The notes beneath the pieces were generated by a model. That model searched no databases. It saw only the letters and a list, made by a program, of their open reading frames with translations, and was not told the DNA's origin. Made by a program: the position numbers and the translations under genes. From CAZKBP01 sp964551015 (GTDB taxonomy: Bacteria > Bacteroidota > Bacteroidia > Cytophagales > Microscillaceae), in the NCBI GenBank assembly GCA_964551015.1, contig CAZKBP010000038.1:1-54824 (forward strand): a stretch of DNA of 54,824 nt, in the 5' to 3' direction. Below are positions 42,867 to 52,500 of this stretch, in pieces. Numbering within the stretch: the stretch's first letter is position 1; each line of letters begins with the position of its first letter.

Positions 42867-45866
42867 ATGAAACCAAATCCTTTTTTTGCGGCAATAGGAC
42901 TGTTTTTGTTTGCTATCTATCCAATTTTCGGTCAGAACAATTGGACAGAAGTATCCCCCTCCCTGCAGAGGCGAATAGAAGCCAGTAGTGTAGTTTATGA
43001 TGACAAAATGTACGTATTCCACGGCTATCTACCCGGATTTAGAGTAAGCCACGATAGTGAAGTCTATGATCCTCAGACTGATACTTGGACAGCCTTGGCT
43101 CCTCTACCCACAGGGCCTCGCACCGGGATGACCCACAATGGCTTTATCATTGTAGATGATGAAGTATGGCTGACAGGTGGAAAATCAGAGTTTGCCAATA
43201 CCCTCACTAATAAAGTCTGGATTTATAATTTTGCAAACGATTCTTGGCGTGAAGGCTCACCTCTACCACGTAGTATTGCCTCGGCTAATTTGATCAAATT
43301 AGGGCGCAAGCTTTATCTCTTTGGAGGAGGCACACACCCCGAAGGCACTCCCCCTCGTCAGAATAATCTGTGTGTGCTGCTCGACAAACATTATGTTTAT
43401 GATTTGGAAAAACCCGAAGCTGGCTGGCAAGATTTGCGTGCGCCCCTTCCTCAGGGTTTCGGGCGCATTCACCAGTCAGTCGCCCTCTGGCAAGGAAAGT
43501 TTTACGTGATTGGCGGTCAAGACGGGCACGACTGTGGTAGTTTGGACAAAAGCTGGGTTCACGTGTACGACCCTTATCTGGACAATTGGGAGCGCTTGGC
43601 TGATTTACCCGTCAATCTTTCTCATATGGAGCCAGGTACTTCCGTAGTAGATGGTAAAATTATAGTTTTTGGTGGCGAAATTGATAATGTGCCTACCGGC
43701 ATTCTTTGGCAATACGACCCCGCCACGAATCAGTGGTCTCAGATAGATCAACTACTCAACAACAATGGTACTCCTCAGGGTAGATTAGCCGCTTCTGCCA
43801 GAGTAATCGGAGATACCTTAGTCGTATCGCATGGCTCTTTTTCCAGTCGTACCTACGTCAGACCCTTTGCCCGAAACCGCCAGTTTAAGTTAGGTTTCAA
43901 TCCTCAAAAACTAAGAGTCTATGCGCACGTAGAAGATTCTGCCCTCACACGTTCGGCTTGGCTCTGGACTACAGATGGCAAAACTACCTTTAACTTTGAC
44001 ACGGGTAATTTACCTGCTTGGATACAGGTAAGCACAGACACAGTGGATCAAATTGATGAGTCAGGTTTGGAAATAAAATTACAGTTTGATCCTAGCCAAG
44101 TGACGGCTGGAACCTACCGCCACACGGTCTTTGCTTCTGCTCCTGATTATGAAGCAGCACAGATGGAAATAGAATTGGTGGTGCTCAATGCGCGAGCTGA
44201 CTTACCGCCTGACTTTCCTAAAAACCTAAGTGCTAAAGCGTTTTCGCCTTCAAAAGTGGATTTGTATTGGATTGGCACACCAGCTGATAGCCAAAAAGTA
44301 GAAATTCAGCGCAGAGAAGAAGGTCAATCCAATTTTGTAAAAGTAGCCGAAGTGGCCGATTCACTATCTTATTACCAAGATAGTTTATTGACTCCTCATA
44401 CACGTTATGATTATCGTGTGCGTAAATTAGGGTCAAATGTCAATTCTGCTTATAGTCCAGTTACCTTTGCGCTCACTCCTCCTCTGCCACAAGTGGGTGA
44501 AATCTTGCTTCACGATAGTGAGAATGACCAAGTGATTACTGCTTTATCCAACCGAATCGCCGTAGAAATGGACACGCTTGCCAGTGAAGAATTTACCATT
44601 TCCGTAGAAAGACCTGATTCAGCAGGGTTTGGAAGCGTCTTGATTCGCTTGGAAGGACCAGTAAGTGCCGAGCGTGTGGAAAGTTTTGGTCCCTTCACTT
44701 TGTTTGGTGAAGTCAACTCGCAAGATTTTAGAGGTCGGGTTTTCCCCGCTGGAGATTATTCTCTGGAAGTCATCCCCTATTCTAACCCCAAGGCACAAGG
44801 CGACCCCGGCGATACCACACGCATTCGCTTCTTCTTGACACGTGCCTCAGCGATGCGTATTACCGAGGTGGTATTAATCGATGCCGAAAACGACCAAGAA
44901 CTCTTCACGATTCAAGATGGTCAAACGATTAAGATAGATACACTTGGTACTTCTTTACTCAGCCTCGTTGCCCAGCCTGATAGCAATGCCGTTGGGAGCG
45001 TAGCCTTTCGGCTCTCTGGGGCTCAGTCATTAAATCGGATTGAAAATTCTGCTCCTTTTTCACTTTATGGGGATTTTAGGGACGATTTTGCGGGACAAGC
45101 GATGCCCACTGGAGATTATGAGTTGAAAATAATCCCTTACACCCTCGATTGGGCGCAAGGAACCGGAGGGGAGCCGTTCGTCCTGCATTTCACTCTTACC
45201 GAGTCGCCTCGTGTGAAGGAAATTGTACTTGTAGACGCTTCTCTAGATCAAGATTTACAAACTCTAGAAGATCAATCAGTGATAAATATTGACCAAGTAG
45301 GGAATCGCCTGAGTATAAGAGCCGAAGTGAGCAGCACGCAAAGCGTATCTTTTAGCCTGATAGATTCTACTGGAAGTCTAGTTCACCAGCAAATAGAAAA
45401 TGTAGCTCCCTACTCCCTTTTTGGAGAAAATACCAGTGGTGGCTACAATCCTTGGTTACCCGTGCCCAGCCCAGGACGATACACACTGACTACTATTCCT
45501 TACGCGCAGAGAGGACTCAGGGGAGAGCAAGGCGAACCTTACATGCTAGCTTTTGAGATAGCAGATACGATACAAACAGACTCGCTCCCAGCGGAACAAA
45601 ACATAAATACAAGTATGAAACTTTACCCAAATCCAGCCCACGGACAGATTTTTCTGCGTGTTCCTAAAATCCAAACCTCCAGCTTTATTATAGAGATTAC
45701 TAATCCACAGGGCGAGATAAAATACCGTCAAGCTCACAACAGCCTGAGCCCCGATCGAATTCTCAGCCTCAATTTGGATGATCTTTCCCTCAAAGAAGGC
45801 ACCTACATTATCAAAATTCAGGATCAAAAAAAGAATACTTTCATAAGACGCGTGATTAAATTTTAG
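42867..45866 (+). CDS. Secreted Kelch-repeat protein with T9SS C-terminal sorting domain
   Basis: Signal peptide (NPFFAAIGLFLFAIYPIFGQ), then about six Kelch repeats (residues ~25-330; for example RIEASSVVYDDKMYVFHGYL and KFYVIGGQDGHDCGS). A BACON-like beta domain follows, then a fibronectin type III domain (residues ~450-540, ENLSAKAF-type start and TRYDYRVRKL). Three copies of a ~115-residue repeat come next, each opening with a hydrophobic VxLIDAExDQ-type strand and later PFxLFGD and GxYxLxxIPY. The last ~75 residues are a type IX secretion sorting domain: MKLYPNPAHGQIFLRVP, then LKEGTYIIKIQDQKKNTFIR and RRVIKF at the end. It should be exported and attached to, or released from, the surface; its ligand is unknown. 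Confidence 0.92.
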   Translation: MKPNPFFAAIGLFLFAIYPIFGQNNWTEVSPSLQRRIEASSVVYDDKMYVFHGYLPGFRVSHDSEVYDPQTDTWTALAPLPTGPRTGMTHNGFIIVDDEVWLTGGKSEFANTLTNKVWIYNFANDSWREGSPLPRSIASANLIKLGRKLYLFGGGTHPEGTPPRQNNLCVLLDKHYVYDLEKPEAGWQDLRAPLPQGFGRIHQSVALWQGKFYVIGGQDGHDCGSLDKSWVHVYDPYLDNWERLADLPVNLSHMEPGTSVVDGKIIVFGGEIDNVPTGILWQYDPATNQWSQIDQLLNNNGTPQGRLAASARVIGDTLVVSHGSFSSRTYVRPFARNRQFKLGFNPQKLRVYAHVEDSALTRSAWLWTTDGKTTFNFDTGNLPAWIQVSTDTVDQIDESGLEIKLQFDPSQVTAGTYRHTVFASAPDYEAAQMEIELVVLNARADLPPDFPKNLSAKAFSPSKVDLYWIGTPADSQKVEIQRREEGQSNFVKVAEVADSLSYYQDSLLTPHTRYDYRVRKLGSNVNSAYSPVTFALTPPLPQVGEILLHDSENDQVITALSNRIAVEMDTLASEEFTISVERPDSAGFGSVLIRLEGPVSAERVESFGPFTLFGEVNSQDFRGRVFPAGDYSLEVIPYSNPKAQGDPGDTTRIRFFLTRASAMRITEVVLIDAENDQELFTIQDGQTIKIDTLGTSLLSLVAQPDSNAVGSVAFRLSGAQSLNRIENSAPFSLYGDFRDDFAGQAMPTGDYELKIIPYTLDWAQGTGGEPFVLHFTLTESPRVKEIVLVDASLDQDLQTLEDQSVINIDQVGNRLSIRAEVSSTQSVSFSLIDSTGSLVHQQIENVAPYSLFGENTSGGYNPWLPVPSPGRYTLTTIPYAQRGLRGEQGEPYMLAFEIADTIQTDSLPAEQNINTSMKLYPNPAHGQIFLRVPKIQTSSFIIEITNPQGEIKYRQAHNSLSPDRILSLNLDDLSLKEGTYIIKIQDQKKNTFIRRVIKF

Positions 45867-45892
45867 TCTTTTTATTACTTCCTTCCTGACAG

Positions 45893-45959
45893 AACTCCCA
45901 CTTTTCAAGTAATTAAAATCCCATTATTTGCTTGAGAAGTTCTGGGAGTTTCTTTTCTT
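45893..45959 (+). terminator. Intrinsic terminator after the Kelch/T9SS gene
   Basis: AACTCCCA (45893-45900) pairs with TGGGAGTT (45943-45950), and inside it CTTTTCAAG (45901-45909) pairs with CTTGAGAAG (45931-45939) with one wobble. A T-rich tail TCTTTTCTT follows. It begins 27 bases after the stop. Confidence 0.8.
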
Positions 45960-45988
45960 GCATAAAGAAATCCCTAGTATATCTTTTG
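45958..45988 (+). promoter_or_regulatory. Possible promoter for mazG
   Basis: TTG (45958-45960), a 19-base spacer and TATCTTTTG (45980-45988) resemble the Bacteroidota consensus, with one extra T in the -7 box. It overlaps the tail of the preceding terminator. The leader to the ATG at 46039 would be about 45 nt. Confidence 0.35.
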
Positions 45989-46038
45989 TAATATTCGAGA
46001 AAAGAAAACGACTCATAGCATAAAATCACCTGAGCAGT

Positions 46039-46362
46039 ATGGCTACACTCAAAGAAAACCCCACCCTTGCTGATTTACAGCAATATATGAAGGCTGTCTG
46101 TGAAGAAAGAGGCTGGGATACCAATAACTCCTTGGAGCTTTTTCTCCTGTTTAGCGAAGAAGTAGGCGAATTAGCAAAGGCTATACGGAATCACCGCGGT
46201 TTGTATCAAGAGGAAGCAAAGAAAAACAAACGTTTTGAGCTAGAAGAAGAGTTTGCCGATATTTTGGGTTATTTATTAGATTTGGCCAATCACTTCGGAA
46301 TAGATTTAGAGCAAGCCTTCCGTGAGAAAGAAGCCGTGAACGCTCAGCGAGAATGGAACTGA
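46039..46362 (+). CDS. MazG-like nucleotide pyrophosphohydrolase
   Basis: A 107-residue single-domain protein of the all-alpha NTP pyrophosphatase (MazG) superfamily. The metal-binding helices carry EEVGELAKAI (ExxE) and EEEFADILGYLLDLANHFGI (ExxD type), followed by the conserved FREKEAVNAQREW end. Such enzymes hydrolyse house-cleaning or signalling nucleotides to the monophosphate and pyrophosphate. The substrate is unknown. The flotillin module starts 126 bases downstream on the same strand, and it is uncertain whether mazG is part of it. Confidence 0.85.
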   Translation: MATLKENPTLADLQQYMKAVCEERGWDTNNSLELFLLFSEEVGELAKAIRNHRGLYQEEAKKNKRFELEEEFADILGYLLDLANHFGIDLEQAFREKEAVNAQREWN

Positions 46363-46488
46363 GAATGAGCTTGTTAATGCTTTGTTAATTCCGAACATTA
46401 TTTTATGATCTTAGAATAATGCAACCTTTATCCTCATTTATGAGTATATATATCTACTATCTTTACCATATCCCAAATTATCTTCGCT

Positions 46489-47178
46489 ATGAATGACTTA
46501 ATCAATGCCGCCTTTCTGCCTATCAACATCGGTTACACGCTGCTGCTGATGTTTGTCATGCTTTATTGGATTACGGTCTTTTTGGGCTTCTTGGATTTGA
46601 GTAGCTTAGATTTTGATGTAGATACCGATGTAGATATTGACGCCGATGTAGATGTGGACGTGGATGCCGATGTAGACGTGGATGCCGATGCCGACATAGA
46701 TGCGGACACGGGGGGGATTAGTCCTGTCGTGGCGGTTTTAGCGTTTTTCAATATTGGAAAAGTTCCTTTTATGATCTTTATAAGCTTTCTAGCCCTCTTT
46801 CTATGGACGGGCTCCGTGCTGGGGAACCATTATCTCGGAAGTGATAGTACTAGTTTTGCGCTAATCTTACTTGTACCGAATCTCTTCATAGGGCTATTTC
46901 TAACCAAAATTGTAACCACTCCGCTCAAGGCCGTATTTAAAGAAGAGGAGAACGAGTTTAAAACACATCAAGACCTGATCGGTAAAATCGGCGTGGCGGT
47001 TTATTCCATCGAGGATAACGGCGTAAGTCAAATTCGTATTCCTAGCCAACACGGCTCTTCGCTGGTATTAAGAGTAAAAGCGACGGAGGGTAATCTCATT
47101 AACAAAGGCCAGAAAGGACTCATCGTTCATTATGACGAAGAACACAAGGTTTATTTTGCCGAACCTTTTATGGACTAA
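46489..47178 (+). CDS. YqiJ-like membrane protein with Asp-X repeat and OB-like C-terminus
   Basis: A 229-residue protein. The first hydrophobic helix (residues ~14-37) is followed by a loop of 17 uninterrupted Asp-X dipeptides (D41 to D73, X mostly V, A, I, T). Two further helices lie at ~77-110 and ~122-142. The C-terminus (~160-229; LIGKIGVAVYSIEDNGVSQI, then GQKGLIVHYDEEHKVYFAEP) looks like the small beta-barrel/OB fold of YqiJ and NfeD proteins, which partner with flotillins. The flotillin gene follows after 69 bases. The Asp-rich loop could bind Ca2+ or other cations. A weak promoter-like TTTA-N17-TATCTTTA lies at 46437-46465. Confidence 0.82.
   Translation: MNDLINAAFLPINIGYTLLLMFVMLYWITVFLGFLDLSSLDFDVDTDVDIDADVDVDVDADVDVDADADIDADTGGISPVVAVLAFFNIGKVPFMIFISFLALFLWTGSVLGNHYLGSDSTSFALILLVPNLFIGLFLTKIVTTPLKAVFKEEENEFKTHQDLIGKIGVAVYSIEDNGVSQIRIPSQHGSSLVLRVKATEGNLINKGQKGLIVHYDEEHKVYFAEPFMD
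46609..46707 (+). repeat. Low-complexity GAT-rich tract encoding Asp-X dipeptides
   Basis: A 99-base tract in which every other codon is GAT or GAC, encoding residues 41-73 of the YqiJ-like protein. The hexamer GATGTA/GATGCC recurs with small changes, a substrate for replication slippage or unequal crossing-over. The antisense frame (46563-46751) reads as Ser/Thr/Ala repeats and is an artefact of this tract. Confidence 0.85.
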
Positions 47179-47247
47179 ATTTCCCGATTTATAAATATCA
47201 ACAGGATCAAATCTAACCTATTCATATTCAATTAAATTCTGAATCTT

Positions 47248-49425
47248 ATGTTCGAAAATATGGTCATCGTTTGGAGTGTCGCCGGGGTAGTATTACTATT
47301 CGCGATCCTCGCCACTATTGCCAAATTCTACAAAAAAGCCCAACAGGGACAAGCCCTCGTCCGTACGGGGATGGGTGGAATCAAAGTCAACTTCAATGGC
47401 ATGTTCGTGATTCCGGTTTTCCATCGCCTAGAAATCATGGACATCTCGCTCAAAAGCTTCACGCTGGAGCGGATGGGCAAGGAAGGTCTAATCTGTAAGG
47501 ATAACTTACGGGCCGATATCAAAGTAACCTTTTTTATCAAGGTGAATAACAAAGTAGATGATGTGAAGGACGTGGCTCAGAGCATCGGTACGGCACGTGC
47601 CTCCGACCGAGAACTGCTGATGGAACTCTTTGATGCCAAATTCTCCGAAGCACTCAAAACCGTGGGACGGAATTTTGACTTCGTGAATCTCTACAGCGAC
47701 CGTGACGGCTTCAAAAAGAACATGGTACAACTCATTCAAGAAGGTGAATTGAACGGTTACTCTCTGGAAAGTGCCGCCATTGACTACTTGGAACAAACTA
47801 AAATCGAGAATCTCGATCCTGAAAACATCCTCGATTCCGAAGGTATTCGCAAAATTACCGAACTCACCGCTGAGCAAAACAAGCGAACCAACCTCCTCAA
47901 AAGAGACGAGGAAAAGGTCATTACCCAGCAAGACGTAGAGGCCAAAGAAACCATCCTCGACCTCAATAAACAACTCGCCGAGAAAGAAGAAAATCAAAAG
48001 CGCGACATTGCCGCCATCAAAGCCCGTGCGGAATCCGAAACCCTGAAAATCACCCAAGAAGAGCGTCTCAAATCTGAAAGGGCACGTATCACCTCTGATG
48101 AGGAAATTTCTCTAGCCGAAGAGAAAAAAGAACGTGAAATTATCATTGAGCGTAAGCGCAAAGAAGCTACCGAAGCTAAGCAAACCGAAATGGTAGAAAA
48201 AGAACGCTCCTTGGAAGCCACCGAACGTGAGAAGGTCGTTGAACTCGCTCAAATCGCGAAGCTCAAAGAAGTGGAAATTCAAAAACGCGACATTCAAGGC
48301 GTCATTAAATCCCGTATCGAGCTAGAAAAAGCCACCGTTGAAGAACAAGAAAAAATCAACGATACCAAAGCCTATGCCGAGGCAGAGCGTCAGAAAAAGG
48401 TAGCCATTACGCTGGCCGAGCAAAAAGCCGAAGAAGCCCTCGTCCAGGAGATCAAAGACGCCGAAGCCAAGAAGAAAGCCTCCGAACTCAAAGCCGAACA
48501 GGAAAAAATCGAGGCCAACACCATGCGCGAAGTAGCTGATAAGAAAGCAGAATCCAAGAAAATCATGGCCGAAGCCGAAGCCGAAGAAGCCGCCGCCCTT
48601 GGCCTTTCCGAAGCCAAAGTCATGGAAGCCAAAGCCAAAGCCTTGGAAGAGCAAGGAGAAGCCGAAGCCAGTATTATCAAACAAAAAGCCTTGGCCGAGG
48701 CCGATGGAATCAAAGCCAAGAAAGCCGCAGAAAATGAAGGCTATGAAGAGCAGGGACGCATTGACGCGAAAATCCTACAAGAAAAAGGACTCGCCGAGGC
48801 CAAGGTCATCGAGATCAAAGCAGATTCTACCAAGAAGCAAGGACTGGCCGAAGCCGAAGTCATGAGCAAAAAAGCCGAAGCCGAAGCCCGTAAAATCGAG
48901 GCCAAAGCCGAAGCCATGAAAAAACTAGACGGTATCGGCATCGAGCACGAAGAATTCAAACTCAAACTCGAGCAAGAAACCCAACTCGCCCTGGCCAAAA
49001 TCAATATCCAAAAAGACGTGGCCGACGCACAAGCCAAAGCCATTGCCGAAGCGCTCAAAGCTTCCAATATCAACATCGTGGGCGGCGAAACCATGTTCTA
49101 CGAGAATATCATGAACGCCATCACCCGTGGAAAAGTCTTTGACAGCATTATCGATAGCAGTGATGCACTTACCGGTCTTAAAGATGCTGTCCTCAATGGT
49201 AGCTCTAATGGCAACGGGAACCACAGCCTCGTGGATCGTATCAAAACCTATGTGAGTCAATTTGGTCTCAAAACCGAAGACGTGAAAAATCTCACAATTT
49301 CTGCCCTGATTTTCCGTATGCTTTCCATGACCCAAGACGACAAAACCAAAGGAGTTCTCAACGGTCTTTTAGATTCCGCCCAAAAAGCAGGCGTACTCGA
49401 CCAGAAGGCTTCTAACGTTTTGTAA
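47248..49425 (+). CDS. yqiK: YqiK-type flotillin
   Basis: A 725-residue flotillin: one N-terminal membrane helix (residues ~4-26), an SPFH domain (~30-200: GQALVRTGMGGIKVNFNGMF, then LKSFTLERMGKEGLICKDNL and IKVTFFIKVNN), and a very long Ala/Glu/Lys coiled coil (~210-580, rich in EAKAEAEA). The C-terminal part (~590-725) starts with KASNINIVGGETMFY and ends in a Gly/Asn linker and a small helical domain. E. coli YqiJ and YqiK are an analogous pair. The product should assemble as a membrane scaffold. The downstream giant ATPase gene lies 167 bases away, with a hairpin between. Confidence 0.92.
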   Translation: MFENMVIVWSVAGVVLLFAILATIAKFYKKAQQGQALVRTGMGGIKVNFNGMFVIPVFHRLEIMDISLKSFTLERMGKEGLICKDNLRADIKVTFFIKVNNKVDDVKDVAQSIGTARASDRELLMELFDAKFSEALKTVGRNFDFVNLYSDRDGFKKNMVQLIQEGELNGYSLESAAIDYLEQTKIENLDPENILDSEGIRKITELTAEQNKRTNLLKRDEEKVITQQDVEAKETILDLNKQLAEKEENQKRDIAAIKARAESETLKITQEERLKSERARITSDEEISLAEEKKEREIIIERKRKEATEAKQTEMVEKERSLEATEREKVVELAQIAKLKEVEIQKRDIQGVIKSRIELEKATVEEQEKINDTKAYAEAERQKKVAITLAEQKAEEALVQEIKDAEAKKKASELKAEQEKIEANTMREVADKKAESKKIMAEAEAEEAAALGLSEAKVMEAKAKALEEQGEAEASIIKQKALAEADGIKAKKAAENEGYEEQGRIDAKILQEKGLAEAKVIEIKADSTKKQGLAEAEVMSKKAEAEARKIEAKAEAMKKLDGIGIEHEEFKLKLEQETQLALAKINIQKDVADAQAKAIAEALKASNINIVGGETMFYENIMNAITRGKVFDSIIDSSDALTGLKDAVLNGSSNGNGNHSLVDRIKTYVSQFGLKTEDVKNLTISALIFRMLSMTQDDKTKGVLNGLLDSAQKAGVLDQKASNVL

Positions 49426-49448
49426 ACCAAATTGCTAACCATCTCAAA

Positions 49449-49469
49449 CCCCTCCTTTCAAAGGAGGGG
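49449..49469. other. G/C-skewed palindrome between flotillin and ATPase genes
   Basis: CCCCTCCTTT (49449-49458) and AAAGGAGGGG (49460-49469) are perfect arms around a single C. The next bases are AATTTCTTA, without a strong T-run, so it is a weak terminator or an attenuator at most. A second similar, degenerate element (AAACTCCCCTCCCTCGAGAA, then GTCGGGGATGATT) lies at about 49533-49569. Both resemble short palindromic repeats common between genes in Bacteroidota. Confidence 0.6.
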
Positions 49470-49592
49470 AATTTCTTAGTTTCTCCTCGAGAAAGGACTT
49501 ACAGATCAGGTATTTTCTTGAAAAAAAAGAGAAACTCCCCTCCCTCGAGAAGAGAAGTCGGGGATGATTAAAATTAAAGAAAACCAAATTCC

Positions 49593-52500
49593 ATGGCCGA
49601 AGCAATAGAAAATCAAAACCCAAGTACACAGGAAACCCAAGAAGTCCAGCTTGAAGGAGGCACCTACGAGATTATCCGCAAACGCCTCGAGACCCAAGCC
49701 CGCGACTTGCGTGAGCGTGTCCAAAAACTCAACCAAGCTCGTAAAGAGGTTTTTGGTGCGATCGAGACCAAACTGATTGCCAACAATCGCATTAGTACCG
49801 AGAATAATTGCATTCCCAGAGATATGGTGGCGGTGGGTCCAAGGTTTATATTTGGTTATAACGTGCAGATCAAACTCCGCCAAGAAACCAAAATCTCGGA
49901 CGTATTCAGTGTTTTTCATTTTGATACTAAGGACCACGCATTTCAGGAGGCTCCGCTCGATCTGATCAAAAATGAAGAATTCGAGGGACACTTCCGGGAA
50001 ATGTACAAGTACTACAAGGAAACGGTTTTCTCCAAGTTCGCCGTGATTGGTCCGAATTTGTATATGGTTTTCCAAACTGGAAAGACCATTGACGAAATCA
50101 AAGTGTTTAAATGGCTCATCCAAGAAGATAAATTAATCTATCAAGATCATCGCAGCGAACACGAGTTCCAGTATCCTCCTCAGCAAGCCTTCGAGTGGAA
50201 GCGTGCCCATCGTGATTTTTATCGGGAAGGGCAGCACCCTCACATTTCTATTCAAGATCGAGTTTTCGTGGAAACCGTTGGCGGCGACCTCACCATCAAA
50301 ATCGAGGATAATACTGATACTGGAGAAGGAATCTACGCCGAACCCGTGGAAAAACAGCAAACCTTGGATGATGCTGAATTTTTCTACGCCGACCTGGGCA
50401 ACCTGATTCTCCTCAAGATCAAACCCTATCAAGAAGAAAATTTTCGCTACCTGGTTTTCAATGAAAAGCTCAAGCAAGTCGTAAGGGTAGATAAAATCGA
50501 GGAAGCCTGCATTCTCCTGCCCGACGATCACGGTCTGATTTTTTCTAATGGCTATTATCTACAATCGGGCGAATTGAAGCAGTTTGACAATTTGCTGGAC
50601 AATATGAAATTCGAGAAGCACATCCAAGCTCCCAATGGCGAGGATCATCTCTATGTCTTTCATAATGACTACGAGGGAGGATATATCCTCCTCCCCTACA
50701 ACTTGATCGTGCAAAAGGTAGAGAACCCCATTGTCTGCCATGGCTACTCGCTTTTTGAAGAGGGAGAAATGGCCTATTTCCGTGCCGAGGTAGAAGCCAG
50801 CAAGAATCACGTGATCCAAATTTGGCAAACCCCTTACGTGGGGCCAGATTACATCCCGCCCGTGGCCGAGGATAATTTCCTTTTCAAAATTGGTAACAAA
50901 GACATCGTGCGCGGCATGGCCGATATGAACGAGGTCATGACCTTGGTCTACAAGGAAGAAGTCTATGCCACCTTGTACATGGATTTAGTCAAGAAAACTA
51001 CCGCTATCTTAGATAGATATTATTGGCTGAATAATACCGAAACTTTCCAAACTAGTGAGCCATTAACCCAAATCCGAGATTCTGCCTCCTCGGCCATCGA
51101 TGAATTTGAGAAGGTAGTCCGCGTCAAAAAAAATACCCAAAGCCAGATTGACACGGTCGCCAACAAGGTAGAAGAACTCTTGGAGTACATCAAGCGCACC
51201 ACGTACAAAGAAATCAACCAATTCGTACAGACTTTGGCAGATTTGCGCAGCCTGAGGGGAGAAGTCATTTCCCTGAAAGAACTCCGCTACACGGACTTGA
51301 AGCTGGTGGAGGATTTCGAGCAAACACTTTCCGAGGAAAGCCAGCGTATCTCCGAAAGTACCGTAGAGTTTTTATTGAAGCCCAAAGCCCTCGACTATTA
51401 CAAAAAGCAAGTCAAAGAGCAAAGCCAGTACATTGACCAAGCGGAAAAAGTAGCCAAATTAGAAGAGGTAGAAGAAAATATAGAGGAAATTGGTCAGCAA
51501 TTGGAGCTTTTGATCGATATCGTCAGTAACCTCAAGATCGAGGATTCCACCCAGACCACTCAAATCATTGACTACATTTCCACCATCTACGCTAGCCTGA
51601 ACCAAGTCAAAGCCTCAGCCCGTAGCAAGAAAAAAGACCTGCGAAGCGTAGAAGCCGTGGCCGAGTTCAACGCTCAGATGAAGCTCATTGGTCAGGCCGT
51701 GGTCAATTACTTGGATGTTTCCGATTCTCCCGAAAAGGTAGAAGAATACCTCACCAAGCTTATGGTACAGTTGGAAGAATTGGAAGGAAAATTTGCCGAC
51801 TTTGATGAATTTATTGGTCAATTGGCCGAAAAACGGGAAGAAGTCTACAGTGCCTTCGAGGCCAAGAAACTCTCCCTCACCGAAGCCCGTAACCGGCGTG
51901 CCAATGCTTTGGCCAGTGCGGCGGATCGAATCTTGAAAGGCATTCGCTCGCGTGTCTCAGGTTTTGAAACCGTGAACGAGATCAATGGTTACTTTGCTTC
52001 TGACCTGATGATCGAGAAGATTCGAGACATCGTCCAGAAGCTGCGCGATATGGATGACTCCGTGAAGGCCGACGAAATCCAAAGCCGCGTGAAAACCGTC
52101 CGCGAAGATGCCGTCCGCCAGCTGAAAGACCGCCAAGAAATGTTCGTGGAAGGGGAGAACGTGATCAAATTCGGCAAGCACCACTTTTCTGTCAATGTAC
52201 AAAATCTCGACCTGACCATTCTGCAAAGGGAAGGACAGATGTACTATCACCTGACGGGAACCAACTTCTTCGAGGAGATCAAAGATGAGAAATTCCTGGC
52301 CACTCGAGACGCTTGGGATCAGGAAGTGCTTTCTGAGAATCGTCAAGTCTATCGCGCCGAATATCTCGCTTTCAAGATTTATCAACAAGCCACCGCTCAT
52401 AAAGCTTCTCGTCATCATCAAAATGGTTCCCTTGAAGGGAAAGGAGGCATCGGGGGAAGTTCCGAAAACGGCTCTCCTGAGAACCCTCACCTCAAAATTT

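Noticed and set aside
46563..46751. Antisense Ser/Thr/Ala repeat protein
   Set aside because: It is the complement of the GAT-rich Asp-X tract of the real gene.
47506..49094. Several long antisense frames (Phe/Gly-rich or Ala/Ser-rich) inside the flotillin gene
   Set aside because: They arise from the repetitive GCC/GAA/AAA codons of the coiled coil; the sense frame is a clear flotillin.
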